From positions 17,696,501-17,760,500 of the forward strand of contig NC_069662.1 in the NCBI RefSeq assembly GCF_027244095.1: a stretch of 64,000 nt of DNA. The letters run 5' to 3'. The DNA is from Hemicordylus capensis. Its lineage: Eukaryota; Chordata; Lepidosauria; Squamata; Cordylidae. Positions within the stretch are counted from its first letter, which is position 1. Each line of letters opens with the position of its first letter. Below are positions 33,465 through 45,138 of this stretch, one piece after another. The translations under genes were made by a program, and so were the position numbers. The notes below the pieces were generated by a model. The model made no database searches. It was not told the origin of the DNA and saw nothing but the letters and a program-made list of their open reading frames with translations.

Positions 33465-35256
33465 GTGAGAGCAAGAGTCTTCCAGGGGCATCTGTGGCAC
33501 GTCACCCTGTTTGTTCTTCTGACTGCACACACTGCAGCAAAACTCCTATGTAACTTTGGAAGCTCCAGTTAAATAAAGGTCTGCTCACAACATAATTTCA
33601 AACTCAGGCATGTTTATGCTGCATAACTGGTGGGCCACTGTGTGAAACAGGATGATGGTCTAGATGGGCCTTGGGCCTGATCCAGCAGGGCTGTTCTTAT
33701 GTTTTTATTTGAGTTGGCTTTCACACAAGGGATGCTGACAACTGTATCTCTTTGGGGCCAGAGATCTCCAACCAAAAACTGACAATGTCTGGTGTACCCT
33801 TGAACTCTACATAGAATTGTCACAGCCTAACCTCTTGTGTTTCATGGCCATTCAGTCTACAGCCTGCAGTTTCTCTCTCCCTCCATCTTTCTGTGTGCGT
33901 GAGCACACTTGCTGAGGATAACACTTCATCTGAAGTGGACTCTAATGCATGAAAAGCTTATGCCACAATAAATCTGTTCATCTTTTAAGGTTGCCACAAG
34001 ACCTTTTTGTTGTGTTGGCAATTTCCAGGATCCTTTTGGCCAAGCCCTGACAGTTAAAGCCCTCTGAAAGAGGTTCAATATTTATATTATAGAGAAGCCC
34101 CTGCTGAAGTAATGTAGTTACCACTAGAACATGCCATACCACAGTAGCATTTGTATATTCTCAGTTGTCGTAATTGCTATGATAAATTTCAGCTAATGTT
34201 AGACCACGCAGAATAAATCTCTTCTGCCTTAATTTGGCAATGTGGATTCCAGAAGGAAATACTTCTATTTTTCTTTATCTCCTATCCTAATGAAAGATTG
34301 TGGGGTAGCCATTCATGAGAGCAACTGCTGGAGGGTGTATATTCCTAAATCAGGCTTACTATAAAGCAGGACTACCTGATTTTGGCCCGTCCTGCAGATG
34401 CTGCCCAACAATTCCCAATATCCCTGACTATTGGCCACTATGGCTGGGGATGCTGGGAGCTGTAGTCCAAAAACTGCTAGAGAGCTACTATTGAGTAGCC
34501 CTGCTATAAAGCATTGGTGGAATGAATCCAAGGATGCAATTGCTCTGTGGGAAACAAGATTTAATGTCAAGCTTTTGTGGAAAGGAATGTTCTTGAGCAT
34601 GGGGATGTGCCTTGGAACAGCCACTGATGGAGAATCTTTCTGGTTGCACAGCACCTGCAGAAGAATGGGCTACTGCCAAGACAACAGTCTCTTCCCCACA
34701 TCAGCAACTCTGGTTTGATTATCCTGACTCAGACCGAGAGAAGATCCTTGCTGTTTACAAGCTTATTGGAGAACAGCCTGAATTGATTGCTCCAAGTGAG
34801 ACCTCCTTCAAGTCCCTGTCTCTGTCTGCCTGCTGCTTCAGCTCTGAAGCCCTCCCTCTCCCAAGCAGCTGCCCAGCCTCTATAGGCTGATTCAGCTGCA
34901 GGCTTCCTCTGGCCATGTGAGCCATATGGTATGAAATGATGCTCCCGTGAGAGAGGCCTTTTCTCATTCCCATCTCTCTTCCCTACAGCGACCTTCCCCG
35001 GGCTGCTGCGCTATATCCTGGTTGGATCTGTAGTCCTCCTGGTGCTGTTCTCCCTCTATCAGATCATCTCTAAAGTGTAGGTGTCACACTGGACCCGGGT
35101 ATTGCTACACCTACTGACCATTGTCTTTTGAGGGGTGATGGTTCACTCCCCCGCCCCACTCATTTTCATTCTTCTTCCTGGATTTCTTTTAGGATTTTCA
35201 AGGCATCCTCCCCACCAGCCACAGCCACAGAAGAGAAGTCAGGCGCTACTCCATAG
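33371..35256 (+). CDS. FIMP: fertilization-influencing membrane protein, 4 exons, 129 aa
   Basis: FIMP (C16orf92) is a small single-pass testis protein that in mouse supports sperm-egg fusion. Exons are 33371-33464, 34652-34795, 34989-35076 and 35193-35256; phases join to 390 nt including TAG. The N-terminus 'MLSHREFLLLQLLCTLT' is a signal peptide. Residues 52-78 contain 'LWFDYPDSDREKILAVYKLI', which matches the human 'FFDYPDSDQARLLAVARFIG' block as I remember it. About 85-107 is a membrane span ('PGLLRYILVGSVVLLVLFSL') followed by a short basic then Ser/Thr-rich tail. It lies downstream of MVP on the same strand and next to TLCD3B, as in human for the latter. The tail beyond the span is longer than in human by my recollection. 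Confidence 0.85.
33630..33705 (+). repeat. dispersed repeat 3' fragment
   Basis: 'ctggtgggccactgtgtgaa' to 'ctgatccagcagggctgttc', the forward form of the repeat at 8108-8400. Lies in FIMP intron 1. Confidence 0.55.
34370..34505. mobile_element. hAT-type miniature element
   Basis: The inverted pair 'caggactacctgattttggc' and 'attgagtagccctgctataa' bounds the common core 'ggccactatggctggggatg'. Lies in FIMP intron 1. Confidence 0.5.
34652..34795 (+). CDS. FIMP: FIMP exon 2 (conserved ectodomain block)
   Basis: Encodes 'APAEEWATAKTTVSSPHQQL' and the DYPDSD block. Acceptor ttgcacag; a second in-frame acceptor nine bases on (cctgcag, next base 34661) would drop three residues. Donor gtgaga. Confidence 0.83.
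34989..35076 (+). CDS. FIMP: FIMP exon 3 (membrane span)
   Basis: Encodes 'TTFPGLLRYILVGSVVLLVL' and 'SLYQIISKV'. The donor used is aaagt|gtaggt. Read-through would stop at once at TAG, so an alternative 109-residue form ending in 'SKV' is possible. Confidence 0.82.
35193..35256 (+). CDS. FIMP: FIMP exon 4 (cytoplasmic tail)
   Basis: Encodes 'IFKASSPPATATEEKSGATP', stop TAG 35254-35256. Acceptor ttcttttag. 'SKVIFKASS' lines up with human 'THINFQKGA' by position only. Confidence 0.7.
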
Positions 35257-36597
35257 CCAACTGGCCACACTCTTCCTCCTTCCAGAATCACTCCAGTTCA
35301 GCAACGATTTTTAAAAAGCTCTTTTTGTGACCCCTGTGATGAACAAAGGGAAGGCCCTGGGTGGGCTGGGAGTGACGGCCTAGCAGCAGCAGGCGGGCAG
35401 GTAGGGGGAGGGAAGATGGTAATAATATTTTTTTTAAAAACTCACATGGTCCTCGGCTGGCATTAGATAAAGGCTCCTTTAATACTTTGCAGACCTCAGG
35501 TTATAAATACAACCCACCCACCCCATATTTACAGCTGGATCCCTGCCCCATGGAGTGGGGATTTCTAGGAGGGAGGAGTGAAGGGGGTTGTGCGCTGAAC
35601 AGAGGTGGTGGCGGCAGCAGCGGCAAAGGGGCAGGTGCTTCCCTACTTGGGTTATTGCTCGTTGGGGGGGCCATAGATGGTTAGGAAGCACCTCTCTGGT
35701 CACCTTCCCATTGCAAAGGTATGACTTTTACCCCAAATAATTTTGGGACTTTTTTGGGGGGGCACCTAGTTATACTGAAGATTGCTTGCTATCTAGCACC
35801 ACCCCAAAATTCTGGGGTTGTTTCTCTTCATTGGGCATACTACACAAATACCTAATTTTGCTGACAGAACCCTAATAATCAAGAGTGTTGGGAAATCAAA
35901 ACTACATGTTGTTCCCCCAGCACCTTCAGTCATAATATATGGGATCCTGTGCCTCTATAGATCATAGCAGAGAAAGAAGCAAAAACTCCCCCCCTGCCAC
36001 CCCAATAATAGCATCTCCCTCTGTTTTCATGTAATGGTATCTCCCCAGTCAAATTACAGGGATAGTCTCTTTGCCTACTATGTTCTGATAATTCTGGGGT
36101 GCTCTCAGCATTGTGCTGTAAGAAACTGCAAATCCCTCCCATACAGATCTTGGTTTTGGCTTAGCAGAACCCCCGACACCCTTTGTCCTGTCTTGCACCC
36201 TGCAAGGAACTTCAATCGCACCTTGTTCTAGATTTTTGGCTCTCCTAAACCCCACTGGCCACATGTCTCCCTGCCTACCAAAGGCCTCCCTTCTGTTCCC
36301 TTTTGGCTTGAGACCCTCCCCTCCCTGCAAAATTTCAAAATACTGAACTGGTTGCAAAATTAGAGGGTTGCCTTTTGGTGAAGGAATCCCATGCCAAGCC
36401 AAAGGATTTATGTCTTTTTTGTTCTTGTGCCCTCTTAATACTTTGCTGGAGACCCCCTTTCCAACCCCTCCCGAATCCCCTTTTGGCCTAGGAGCCCACT
36501 CCCCTGATAATCCAGTGACCCTCCCAAGCCCCAATAAATAAATAAGTTAGAGGGAAATGTGGTCTGTCCATCTGTGGTGGAGGGGCAGAGGGAGGAA
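35257..36597. other. FIMP-TLCD3B tail-to-tail intergenic region
   Basis: Holds the 3' UTRs of both genes. No canonical AATAAA follows FIMP closely; the nearest on the + strand is aataaataaataag at about 36534, and TLCD3B has only weak candidates on its strand. No other gene was seen; the open frames at 36049-36534 (-) lack splice or family support. Confidence 0.5.
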
Positions 36598-36909
36598 TCA
36601 GTCCAGTGCCTGGGTCTCTGGTCTGTGCCCGTTCCTCAGCACCTGCTCCTTGGCGGCCCTCTGGCCACGGTACACGCGGAGAGCACCACGGCAGATGAGG
36701 CCGAACCAGTAGACCTGTGGTGCCATGAGAATCGCCGATCCCAAGTTGTACTCGGCGGGGATGGAGAAGGGCACGCGATAGAAGGGCAGCCCGGCGTATC
36801 GCCCGTACACCCAGTACATGTATGGGAACAGCAGGATCCGGCAGCAGAAGAAAGTCACCAGCATGACCACCCCGTTCACCTTATGAAGAAGGGTGTGTTG
36901 CTGCTTGTA
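36598..36909 (-). CDS. TLCD3B: TLCD3B exon 5 and stop
   Basis: Residues 180-282, the last two or three membrane spans and C-terminal tail. Acceptor ccactacag, stop TGA (tca at 36598-36600). Confidence 0.93.
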   Translation of the reverse strand, partial: YKQQHTLLHKVNGVVMLVTFFCCRILLFPYMYWVYGRYAGLPFYRVPFSIPAEYNLGSAILMAPQVYWFGLICRGALRVYRGQRAAKEQVLRNGHRPETQALD

Positions 36910-37330
36910 CTGTAGTGGGGGAAGAAGAAAGATGGGAAGGCTGTCAGGCTCGCTTTCCTAACCGTCACAGCAGGGGCATCATTCAGGGCTGCCTGGGATG
37001 TGGGAGACAACTGGAGCAATCTGGGGCAATTCTAACCCTAACTTCACAAAGCAAGGACTTCCTGTCATAACTACTATGGAGTATCATCCATCTCTGCCCA
37101 GCCCTGCCACCTTGTTCCACAGAATCATTGGTATTTTGTTTAAATTTTCCATTTTTACAAAAAGAAAAAAGAGAGGGAATGGTTTCCGAGAGCATAAGAT
37201 GGCACTGAACTTCAGATTGTAGAGCCTGACCCGACCACGATAAACTGGGCAAACTGCTACATGTGAGACTTTTCACATGTGGCCCCGCTGTGCAAGAATT
37301 CTCACATGTGACTGCCCCACTTTGTACACG

Positions 37331-37397
<67 letters not shown>

Positions 37398-40300
37398 CCT
37401 CTTAGAGGGGCCCCAACATCATACTTGCCCCAGGCCCCATAAATTCTATGGGCTACCATGATGTCATTAAGGGGTGGCCATGGGGCATGGGTCCCCAATG
37501 AATTGCTCAGAGCCCCTGAATTCTCCTCCTCCCTTCCCAGAAAGGAAGGGCAGCAATGGAGACACCTGCTCAGAGCAGGGGAGATTGCGCCTAGCCTCAC
37601 CTCTCTCTCTGCTACTCCCACCTTCATAGGTGGTGTTTTCTATGGGAGACTTTTGAAAACATACAGTATGTCATTACTCTTGGGGGAGGGATATGATTAA
37701 GCAATTATCAAGGGGGGCACTGTTCCCCAGGCCTCAATTCCCCAGGGGACCCCCCCAGAACACCCCTGTACCATGGCCTTCCTTCACCAGGCCCAATTCC
37801 CTTTTAGCAGCCCTTAGGAGTCCAGCTCACTAGTCATTTCAGTGTTCCGTTCCGGTGTTCCACACTGTAAGGCTGACGAGCCAGCAGCAGCCCCCATAAG
37901 CCCTAAAAGTGGCTCCCTAATTGTGAAGCCAAATACTCAATGTAGCAAAAAAAAACCCCACCCCGGCCACAAGTGAGGGCAACTGTTCCCAGCGAACCAT
38001 CCTAAGCTTTGCCCAACACCAGTGGGGCTCCTTTAAGGGCAAGGCAACTCTCTCATGCCCTAGTACTGGCTTGGAAGTTGCACACAGAACTCTGGGAAGT
38101 GTAGTCCTTCCCAGCACTTTCACTACAGAGCCCTAAGGGGGAAGAACTGGAAAGGCCTGCACTTCCCAGCATTCCATGTGCACCTTCCAAGGGGGTGCCA
38201 CGGATGGAAGAGCCCCTCCGCCAGCACTGGAGAAAGTGCAGCCCTGTGAGGAGGTCAGCCTGGTGGGAAACGGCCACACACCAAAGTGGCCCCTGCTTCA
38301 AAAATAGTGAAGATCGCTCATTCATTCATTCATTGATTCATTCTTGTGACAGTCCCACCTTTCTTCCTTCATGGAACTCAAGGCAGTGGTGGGGGGAGGG
38401 ATGTTCCCAAGTGTTCTCCCATCCAGGAGCTCACCAGGCCTAGACCAGCTTAGCTTCAGCAAAATGGATGGATCACCTGCCTTCAGGCCATACCCTGAGA
38501 TTAGACCCTCACAGAAGAACCTGCTTTTGACCCACTGGCTATTGCTATTTGCTTTTTGATTGAAACCATCTGTAAGCTGCTTTACTGATGCTCTCAGCAG
38601 GGTTTATAAGTTTATTCGGTCATTGACCAGCAAATTCTCAGCAGGGTATATCATCAGGGGAAAACAATATACCCTCCTTCCCCCTGAGAAACCATGCAAT
38701 CCAACCATACTTACCAGGATGAGGACCTTGCCGAGGCAGACAAAAGGGGTGCTGAGCTCAGCCATCAGCATACAACCCAGGAAGAAATCGCCCTTGCCCT
38801 GGCGCCACAGCTGAAATGGGAATATTTGGAGAAGGGTCATTAGCCCATTCTGGAGAGCAGCTTCTAAACACTGAGCCCTTATTCTGCCCCACGGGTGGTC
38901 CCACCCAGTGTTCCTTGGAACAGGAATTCCCAGAGGTTGTTGACTACAACACCCATCATCCCCAGCCAAAGACCATTGCAGATGGAGATCAGTAGTCCCT
39001 CTAACAGGAATTCCCAGACGTTGAGGACTACAACTCCCATAATCCCAAGACAAAGGCCACTGCACCTGGGGATGCTGGGAGTTGTAGCGAACAACATCTA
39101 GGAAACTCTGTTAGAGGGAACACTGGCCCAAATCCTTCACCAGCCCCTCTTCCTCTGCCCACTCGAGTTCCCTTGTCCCACTCACCACAGACACAGGGAA
39201 GCAAACCAACACCATGAAGAGGTGATGGATCACCATGAGGAACTCTTTGTGCAAGTAGGTGCGGGTGACAGTGCGCAGTGATCGGGTCCCTGTCGACCCT
39301 GAGGCCGCCTCGTGGCCCTTGACCCGGTACTTGTGCCAATGGCACATGAACATGGCATAGATGTCGTAGATGAAGTAAGGAACGGCAAACTGGGTGTAGG
39401 TGGAGGTCAGCCAGTGCCTGGAGAGAATGAAAGCAGGGACCAGTCAGTAAGCCCATAATGACAATGGCTGACATGCTATGCAAAGTTCTGTGTGCAGTGT
39501 ATGCCGGCTTGGAAGTGCACCCCTGCACAAATGTACCTGCATGGTAGTATGGCCATTGGAAACAATGGCTACACCATTGAACAACTTACAAATGTTAGCC
39601 ATCAGTACCATTTCAGGGAATGAGTGCTCATATCATGATTTTGGGCAATGCTCACCCCGCTGGAGATGGAAACTAGGTGATAGCATTGCTGCACTTACAG
39701 CTTTTTCTGTGTTATCATCCCTTTTTTATCCCCACACCCAAACGTGGGGTTCTCAAAACTTGGATTCTCAAACTTGGATCCCAAGATGATGTTGGACTAC
39801 AGCTCCCATCATCCCCAGCCACAATGGCTAAAGTTTGGGAAGCTGTAGTCCAACAACATCTGGGGACTCAAATTTGAGAACCATTGGATTAAGGTAAACT
39901 TGGAGTCATTTTTGCAGAGAGGAAAGAGAGTCACGGTTAGGGTAACCATGAACAAATTGTTGTACTTTCTCCGTGGAGTAATCTTGAAAGAACATCCCTG
40001 CCAATTTAAATTTCCATTCCTCTGACAACATCAATAAAGTTCTATATTAGTGTTTGTGTTTTTAAATTTGGGCCCATGGTCAGGACAATAAAAGCATGAT
40101 AACACACAGAGCTGAAAGTAATGCAATGCTATCACCTATTTTCCATCTCTAGGAGTGTAGGCCTTGTCAAGCATCATGATGACCATTTGTACCCTCAGAT
40201 GGTACCAACCACCCTAGGTGGCTCTTGTACTAAACTGTGTTTGCACAATGTTTGCATCTATGCAAGAACACACTTGTGCAAATGCCTTCATGTTTTGTTA

Positions 40301-43300
40301 CAATGTGCATGGAACTTCGAGCAGTATGTCAGCCATTGACTTCCAGAGAGGTAGACATCTCAGCCAGCCTGTTAAAACTAACACAACAAAAGGTATTTTG
40401 CTACAGCAGGGGTTCTCAAACATGGGTCCCCAGATGTTGTTGGACTACAGCTCCCATCATCCCCAACCACACTGGCCAAAGGATTATGGGAGTTGTAGTC
40501 CAACATCTGGGGATCCACGTTTTGAGAACCCCCTGCCTTACAGAATAGCACAGAAGCATTAGTTTTTTAACCTTATTTCAACAGATGTAGAATAAATGTG
40601 TAGCACTTTGAGACTAAACTGTAGTTTTTTAAAATAATTATTACAAGCAAGCATTAACTTTTGTAGGCAACAACCTATGAAGTGGGCCCTTGTCCATGAA
40701 AGCAAATGTTTGATTGTAACAATTTAGAAAAAGTCTCAGAGGGCTGTTCATTTATTCTAGTGGATCAGCAAAAAAACTAACATGGCTGTCCACACACATA
40801 TATTACTTTGATAAATGTTTAAACAAACGCATATTACTTTGATAAATTAGAAAAATCTATATTTTTCTAACTCTTTTTTTAATGTACAAGCTTAAAGAGA
40901 GACAGATGCAGAATTAAAACAAAAGCACAGACTCCTCGGCTATGAATTTATACATCACCACTATTAGACGCACCCTTCCTATGACTGACAAAACCTCAAT
41001 ATGTTTTTCCCCATATGGAAATTTATTGTTCCCAAATAGTACAGAGTTCACCCGTTATTTTTGGAACAAATACAGTGCATTAGCCCCAGGCTTCTCAGAC
41101 TTGGGTCACCCTATGTTGTTCAGCCATTGTGACTGGTGATGATGGGAGTTGTAGCCCAACAGGATCTGAGGACCCAAGTCGGAGACCCCCGCATTATCCT
41201 GCCTTTCCCTAATCCTTACCATTGGTGTCAACCCAGGCATTAATATGACCATCCAGCTCTCCCTTCCTACATCTAGTCCCTGTCATTACAAATGTGACCA
41301 TTTCCCAGCGTTGGACTATCAAAATACGTGCTCACCCGGCTCTTGCTTTCGTTCCTCACTGAACTACCCAGGCTGTTTTGGGCCTAAACATAAATTTGCT
41401 AGCCTTGAAGGTGCCACAAGATTCTTTGTTATAGTTACAGTAGTCCCTGCAAGGCACTTAGCCATCAGGGAAGAGGAGGAGATGGTGTGGAGAAGCCCCA
41501 CCCCCTTGGAGCAGGCTCAAGGCCACAATCAATGAGTATTGACACCCTGCTGATGTGGCTCCACTTGCAAGGTCAATGAGAACACAGCTTCTGCCTTGGC
41601 CACAGTCCTCCTATGATGTCTCAGGGTTGCTTTCCCCATTCCCCATTCTGCCCCTCCACAGTCCTCTGCAGCTGCAGCTGCAGCAAGGCCCCCCCCCCAG
41701 TTCAACTCCTTCCATTCATCTTCACTCTTCACCAGGGCATGGACCATCACAAGCCCCCCACCTTGTCCTGCCTTCACCTTTCAGTCTTGAGCACCCCTCT
41801 CAGCACCAATCAGGGCTCCTTCAATCCCCTTATATACAGGATATTTGGGCTTACAGCCAGGCCCTTGACCTCACACCTATTTAGAAGCCTGTTAAGTCCC
41901 ATAAAGGGCAATAGGATTAATGTAAATAAGTTTAGGATTTGGGACTTAATCCTGTTCCATTCTAGGTGAGAAGAGGTGAATTAGGGGACTTTTTTTTTTT
42001 TTAAGGTGCTTCTGGCCTGAGTCTAGCAGCAAGCTGAGAGGGTAGCAAAGGAAGCACCGGTTCTTCAAGTGCCGGCTGTGACTTACTGCCACACTCCCAC
42101 TGAGTTCTCTTTGCCCTCCTCCCTCATCGCTGCAGCCTGCCTAGGCATTGCATTGACAGCACTCTCTGCTCCACGCAAGGTGATTAGGCCAAATGCCAGA
42201 GAAGCAGGCGGGATGCTGCAGTGCTGTGCAGGTTCCAAGGCCCAGGGGACACCATGGGGCGCCCTGGGTTGGATGAGCAATGGGGCATGTGGGGCTGAAG
42301 TACCATTTTGAGGGGACACACTGTGTTGGTCTGAGGGTGGGTAGTTCTTGCACAAGGCTATACAGTCTCCATGCTGTAGGGTGCTGACGGATGCCTTAGC
42401 ACTGGGGGTCAGTTAAGGAGACACTTCAGCTGAGCTGAAATATTGCCAGGGAAACTTCATATCACTTCCCAGTAAGGCTGGGAGATTCCCGGTGTAAAGA
42501 ACCTGAATCCTCAGGAGAATACAAGAGTCCTGCCTCCATCCCATTTCTGCTGTAGCCAATTAGATCGCACTCCCAGAAAATCCAGCCACCATCAGATTTA
42601 ACTCATGAGAGCCCATTTCCCCCGTTTAGAGAACCCAGGAATGCTGGTTGCCCAGTAAAGCTAATTATGGGTCCAAAGACTTCAAATCAGCAGTGGAAAC
42701 AGCTGCTGCTCTGGTATAATCCTCCACCCTGCTCCATCCTGTGGGAGGAATTAGCACACATGCCCCATCTAGCCTTTCCAGGGAAGGGACTAATCCCAGA
42801 TCAACTCATTAGCTGTGAAATGAAACAATCTTGACGACAAAACAAGGATGGGAGAATGGCCATCAAGGACCCAGGCATCTTGGCTCCCAGCCACACCCCT
42901 GTCTCCATCCTGTCCCTCCCCTGCAAGGATACCGGAGTCCTGCTGTGTTTATAGCCCTGCTTGCCCTGCAGAGCTGCCCTGTTGCCAAAGCAGGTTCTGC
43001 AGAGACCGAAGCCTGGCAGCTCTCCCAGAATCCAATGGGACTGGCAACTCCAGTCTCCAAGCTCTTTCCAGCACACCCTCTGCTCATATTCTTTGGATAG
43101 ACTGTGTGAAGACCTCGGGGACCTTTGGGTAGAGGGAGCTGTCCATGGTGCTGACCAGAGGGAGGGAAGGTTAATGGCTCCGGTTTCTGCAGCACCATGG
43201 ACAGTGCTTCACTTCAAACCGCCCAAGGAGCCCCATTAATTGTGCCTCGCTCTCTCCAGTGCCCTCTTTTGCTTTGTGGTGGTTGGGAGCTCTTCACTGC

Positions 43301-45138
43301 TTGCTCTCTCTCTCTCTCTCTCTCTCTCAACAAAAACAAAACACCTTTATGGGACAGAAGAGTAAGAGTCTCTCTACCCTTGCTGCAGTTCCACACAGCA
43401 CCCTATAGCACCTCCTGCTGGCAGGACTCATTCACTGCGCTGTGGGTCCCAACACCTAGTCCTGAACTGCCCTACCCTTTGCTGCACATCTGCCTTTGAC
43501 ATGTCACTGTCATCCTGTTCTAAATTTGGTGCCTGTCCCGGTGCAGGTGTCAGGTTTCTCACTAGCGTGACCTTGCCAACATGCTGCTGGGTCGGATACA
43601 GACAGTGAGTAGGGAAGAGGCGGGAGGGGAGAGGCTCTGGACTGCAGCATTGCCCCAGCAGGCTTGGAAAGGCGGACTTACTGGTCGTTGATAATGTGCT
43701 TGCAAGACGAGGAGACGATGTAGCCCACCGTGGAAGCCATGATGGCCTGCACTGAGGAGACGAGCCTGTCATGGGAGGTGGGGGAAGAAGGGGAAGTTTT
43801 AAGTGGCGGATCTGTCCCACGCTTTCCCTGGGCCCGGAACCCCACCTGCCATTCCATTCCTGCAGTCTACTCCAGCCCAGTCCCTCAGAGCCGACCCAAG
43901 CCTTTGTGTTATTCCGGCCCTCTTCCAATCCTGCCAAACACCTTTCCTCTTCAATCATTATTCCTTTTGCCACCTGTAACAGCTGCTCTAGAGCCAAGGC
44001 ACCTTAAGGGATCGGCCCCAGTAGTGGGAGAGGCCTAGTTGCTCTCTGACCCTAAAAGGCAGCTTTGTCATGTGACCACCGGAGAGAGTGTAAACACAGA
44101 AGCCGCCTGCAAGCTCCAGGGTAAAAGTTGCAAGTGAGGAAAGCAGCAAGGCATCCTTTCCCATCAGACCCCAGAGTTCACCACTGGCACCCTGAAGCAG
44201 GTGTGATTTCTTGACACTCCTGTGCATTCCTCAGCAGGTGACTCTGATCTCCCGGGGATAATCCCAAGAGCAGATCCCAAGGAAGCCCATTTGGGGACTG
44301 CACGGCTGCCGGCCTGCCACCTCACAACCTGCAGACTTTGCTAAACTCTAAGCTTAACAGCAAGCTCACCTACATCTTCCCTCTGGGCTCCAGTCGCCCC
44401 ACGCGCAGGAAACCTGAGTTCTGTGGCTTATCACAACTGCTGGCTGACATCATGGGCTAGTGACAACTCACCCTCCTGGTCTAGCCTAGCTCAGCCCTTC
44501 ACCCCCAAGGAATAAACCCCATGCTCTCGGGGGCAACCCAAGAAGTTCTGCTTTACAGCCCGACTCTGGCCACACCACATTCCATTCTCAGGGTTCCTGG
44601 CCTCTCCTTAGGTGCTGGTGCCCTAAAAATTCCACTGGAGTAGCCCAGCTTGCCATTCACTGCACCCCATGCCAGTCCCAGTGGGCCCAGGCCTCCTGAT
44701 GCCCAGCTTCTCCTAATCCTTGCACCCTCCGGGAAGCCTCGCTGGGGAAACCTAATTCACACTTGGTTCATCCATTTCACGGTGCACCACTCCCCTTTCA
44801 GAGGACTCCCAGCTCCCGTCGCCTCTCCAGAGCCCCTAACCTGCCCCGGCTTCCCCGCCCCTTGAATCAAGGAAAAAGGGAAACCCAGGCGTCCGAGGAG
44901 CCCCTGTCCCTGAGGCCTGCTGCCCACCCGCCAGCCTGCCTCCGCCCCACGCCTCCATTGCAGCTGGACCCTCCTTGCTGCATCTTTCTCCCCCGGAGGA
45001 CATCCCTGGTTACCTGGCGGAGACGATGACCGCGTCGGCCTCCTCCCATCGCAGCCACGGCAGCCACTTGAGGCCGTTTTTGGACAACAAGAAGAGACCG
45101 GGGAAGACAATGCCCCCTGCTACCAAGGCGTGAAACAT
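36598..45138 (-). CDS. TLCD3B: TLC domain-containing protein 3B, 5 exons, 282 aa
   Basis: TLCD3B (FAM57B) is a multi-pass ER/Golgi membrane protein of the TLC family (TRAM, LAG1, CLN8), related to ceramide synthases; human loss causes cone-rod dystrophy. Coding exons in transcript order are 45138-45014, 43765-43682, 39417-39186, 38810-38715 and 36909-36598, all GT-AG, phases joining to 849 nt. The start 'MFHALVAGGIVFPGLFLLSK' and 'RWEEADAVIVSAR' match TLCD3B rather than TLCD3A. Then come 'HWLTSTYTQFAVPYFIYDIY', 'YLHKEFLMVIHH' (conserved TLC histidines) and 'GDFFLGCMLMAELSTPFVCL'. The last exon has 'YKQQHTLLHKVNG', 'LLFPYMYWVYGR' and a polar tail ending 'ETQALD'. Length is close to human (274 aa). 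A GC-rich promoter lies just upstream. Confidence 0.95.
36980..37330. other. TLCD3B intron 4, unassigned part
   Basis: No exon or recognised repeat before the AC run. Several open frames in both directions have no splice context. Confidence 0.35.
37332..37395. repeat. (AC)32 microsatellite
   Basis: An uninterrupted AC run in TLCD3B intron 4. Confidence 0.95.
37853..38318. mobile_element. non-autonomous hAT-type element, copy 3
   Basis: The same body as 19426-20187: 'cccaacaccagtggggctcc', 'gggaagtgtagtccttccca' and the right end 'aaaatagtgaagatcgct'. In TLCD3B intron 4. Confidence 0.55.
38715..38810 (-). CDS. TLCD3B: TLCD3B exon 4
   Basis: Residues 148-179, 'LWRQGKGDFFLGCMLMAELS' and 'TPFVCLGKVLIL'. 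Phase 0 at both ends; donor gtaagt. Confidence 0.95.
38906..39125. mobile_element. hAT-type miniature element, double
   Basis: The termini are CAGTGTTCC and GGAACACTG, typical of hAT. Inside, the block 'ggaattcccaga(g/c)gttg' and 'actacaac...cccatcatcc' occurs twice, as if one element were joined to part of another. It ends only 60 bp from TLCD3B exon 3. Confidence 0.6.
39186..39417 (-). CDS. TLCD3B: TLCD3B exon 3
   Basis: Residues 70-147, with 'AVPYFIYDIYAMFMCHWHKY' and 'TYLHKEFLMVIHHLFMVLVC'. The stretch between (EAASGSTGTRSLRTVTR) corresponds to a loop that also varies in human. Confidence 0.95.
39745..39889. mobile_element. hAT-type miniature element
   Basis: 'ggttctcaaaacttgg' and 'caaatttgagaacc' are inverted ends, with 'ttggactacagctcccatca' and 'gaagctgtagtccaacaaca' as inner arms. 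Same family as 40406-40533. Confidence 0.65.
40406..40533. mobile_element. hAT-type miniature element, best copy
   Basis: The ends are 'caggggttctcaaacatggg' and its complement 'acgttttgagaaccccctg'. The inner arms contain 'ttggactacagctcccatca' and 'atgggagttgtagtccaaca'. A 128-bp near-perfect palindrome around a short centre; no clean target duplication was seen. Confidence 0.7.
40550..41080. other. TLCD3B intron 2, AT-rich unassigned part
   Basis: No exon or clear repeat was seen. Confidence 0.35.
41085..41192. mobile_element. hAT-type miniature element, worn
   Basis: 'aggcttctcagacttgggtc' and 'gacccaagtcggagaccccc' are inverted, around 'gatgatgggagttgtagccc'. Confidence 0.5.
41200..43300. 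other. TLCD3B intron 2, unassigned
   Basis: No exon or assigned repeat was seen. Moderate GC content, and open frames on both strands that overlap one another without splice or family support. A short poly-T run is at 41991-42001. Confidence 0.4.
43303..43329. repeat. (CT)n microsatellite
   Basis: A short CT run in TLCD3B intron 2. Confidence 0.85.
43682..43765 (-). CDS. TLCD3B: TLCD3B exon 2
   Basis: Residues 42-70, 'LVSSVQAIMASTVGYIVSSS' and 'CKHIINDQ'. Acceptor catgacag, donor gtaagt, the final Gln codon split. Confidence 0.94.
43770..44920. other. TLCD3B intron 1, unassigned
   Basis: No exon or recognised repeat was seen. Pyrimidine- and CCTG-rich, with GC rising toward the promoter. 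Confidence 0.4.
45014..45138 (-). CDS. TLCD3B: TLCD3B exon 1 (start)
   Basis: Residues 1-42. The ATG (cat at 45136-45138) is chosen because 'ALVAGGIVFPGLFLLSK' aligns from near the human start. An upstream in-frame Met exists 63 bases earlier, but family length favours this one. Donor gtaacc is slightly weak. Confidence 0.92.

Noticed and set aside
36049-36534. 161-residue open frame on the minus strand, downstream of TLCD3B
   Set aside because: No family match and no splice sites in phase with TLCD3B; it lies beyond the TLCD3B stop.
37321-37396. Regularly spaced repeats that might suggest an array
   Set aside because: A plain AC microsatellite. No CRISPR-like repeat-spacer structure was found anywhere in the window.
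43428-43997. 189-residue open frame on the minus strand overlapping TLCD3B exon 2
   Set aside because: It is in a different frame from the exon and continues into introns on both sides.
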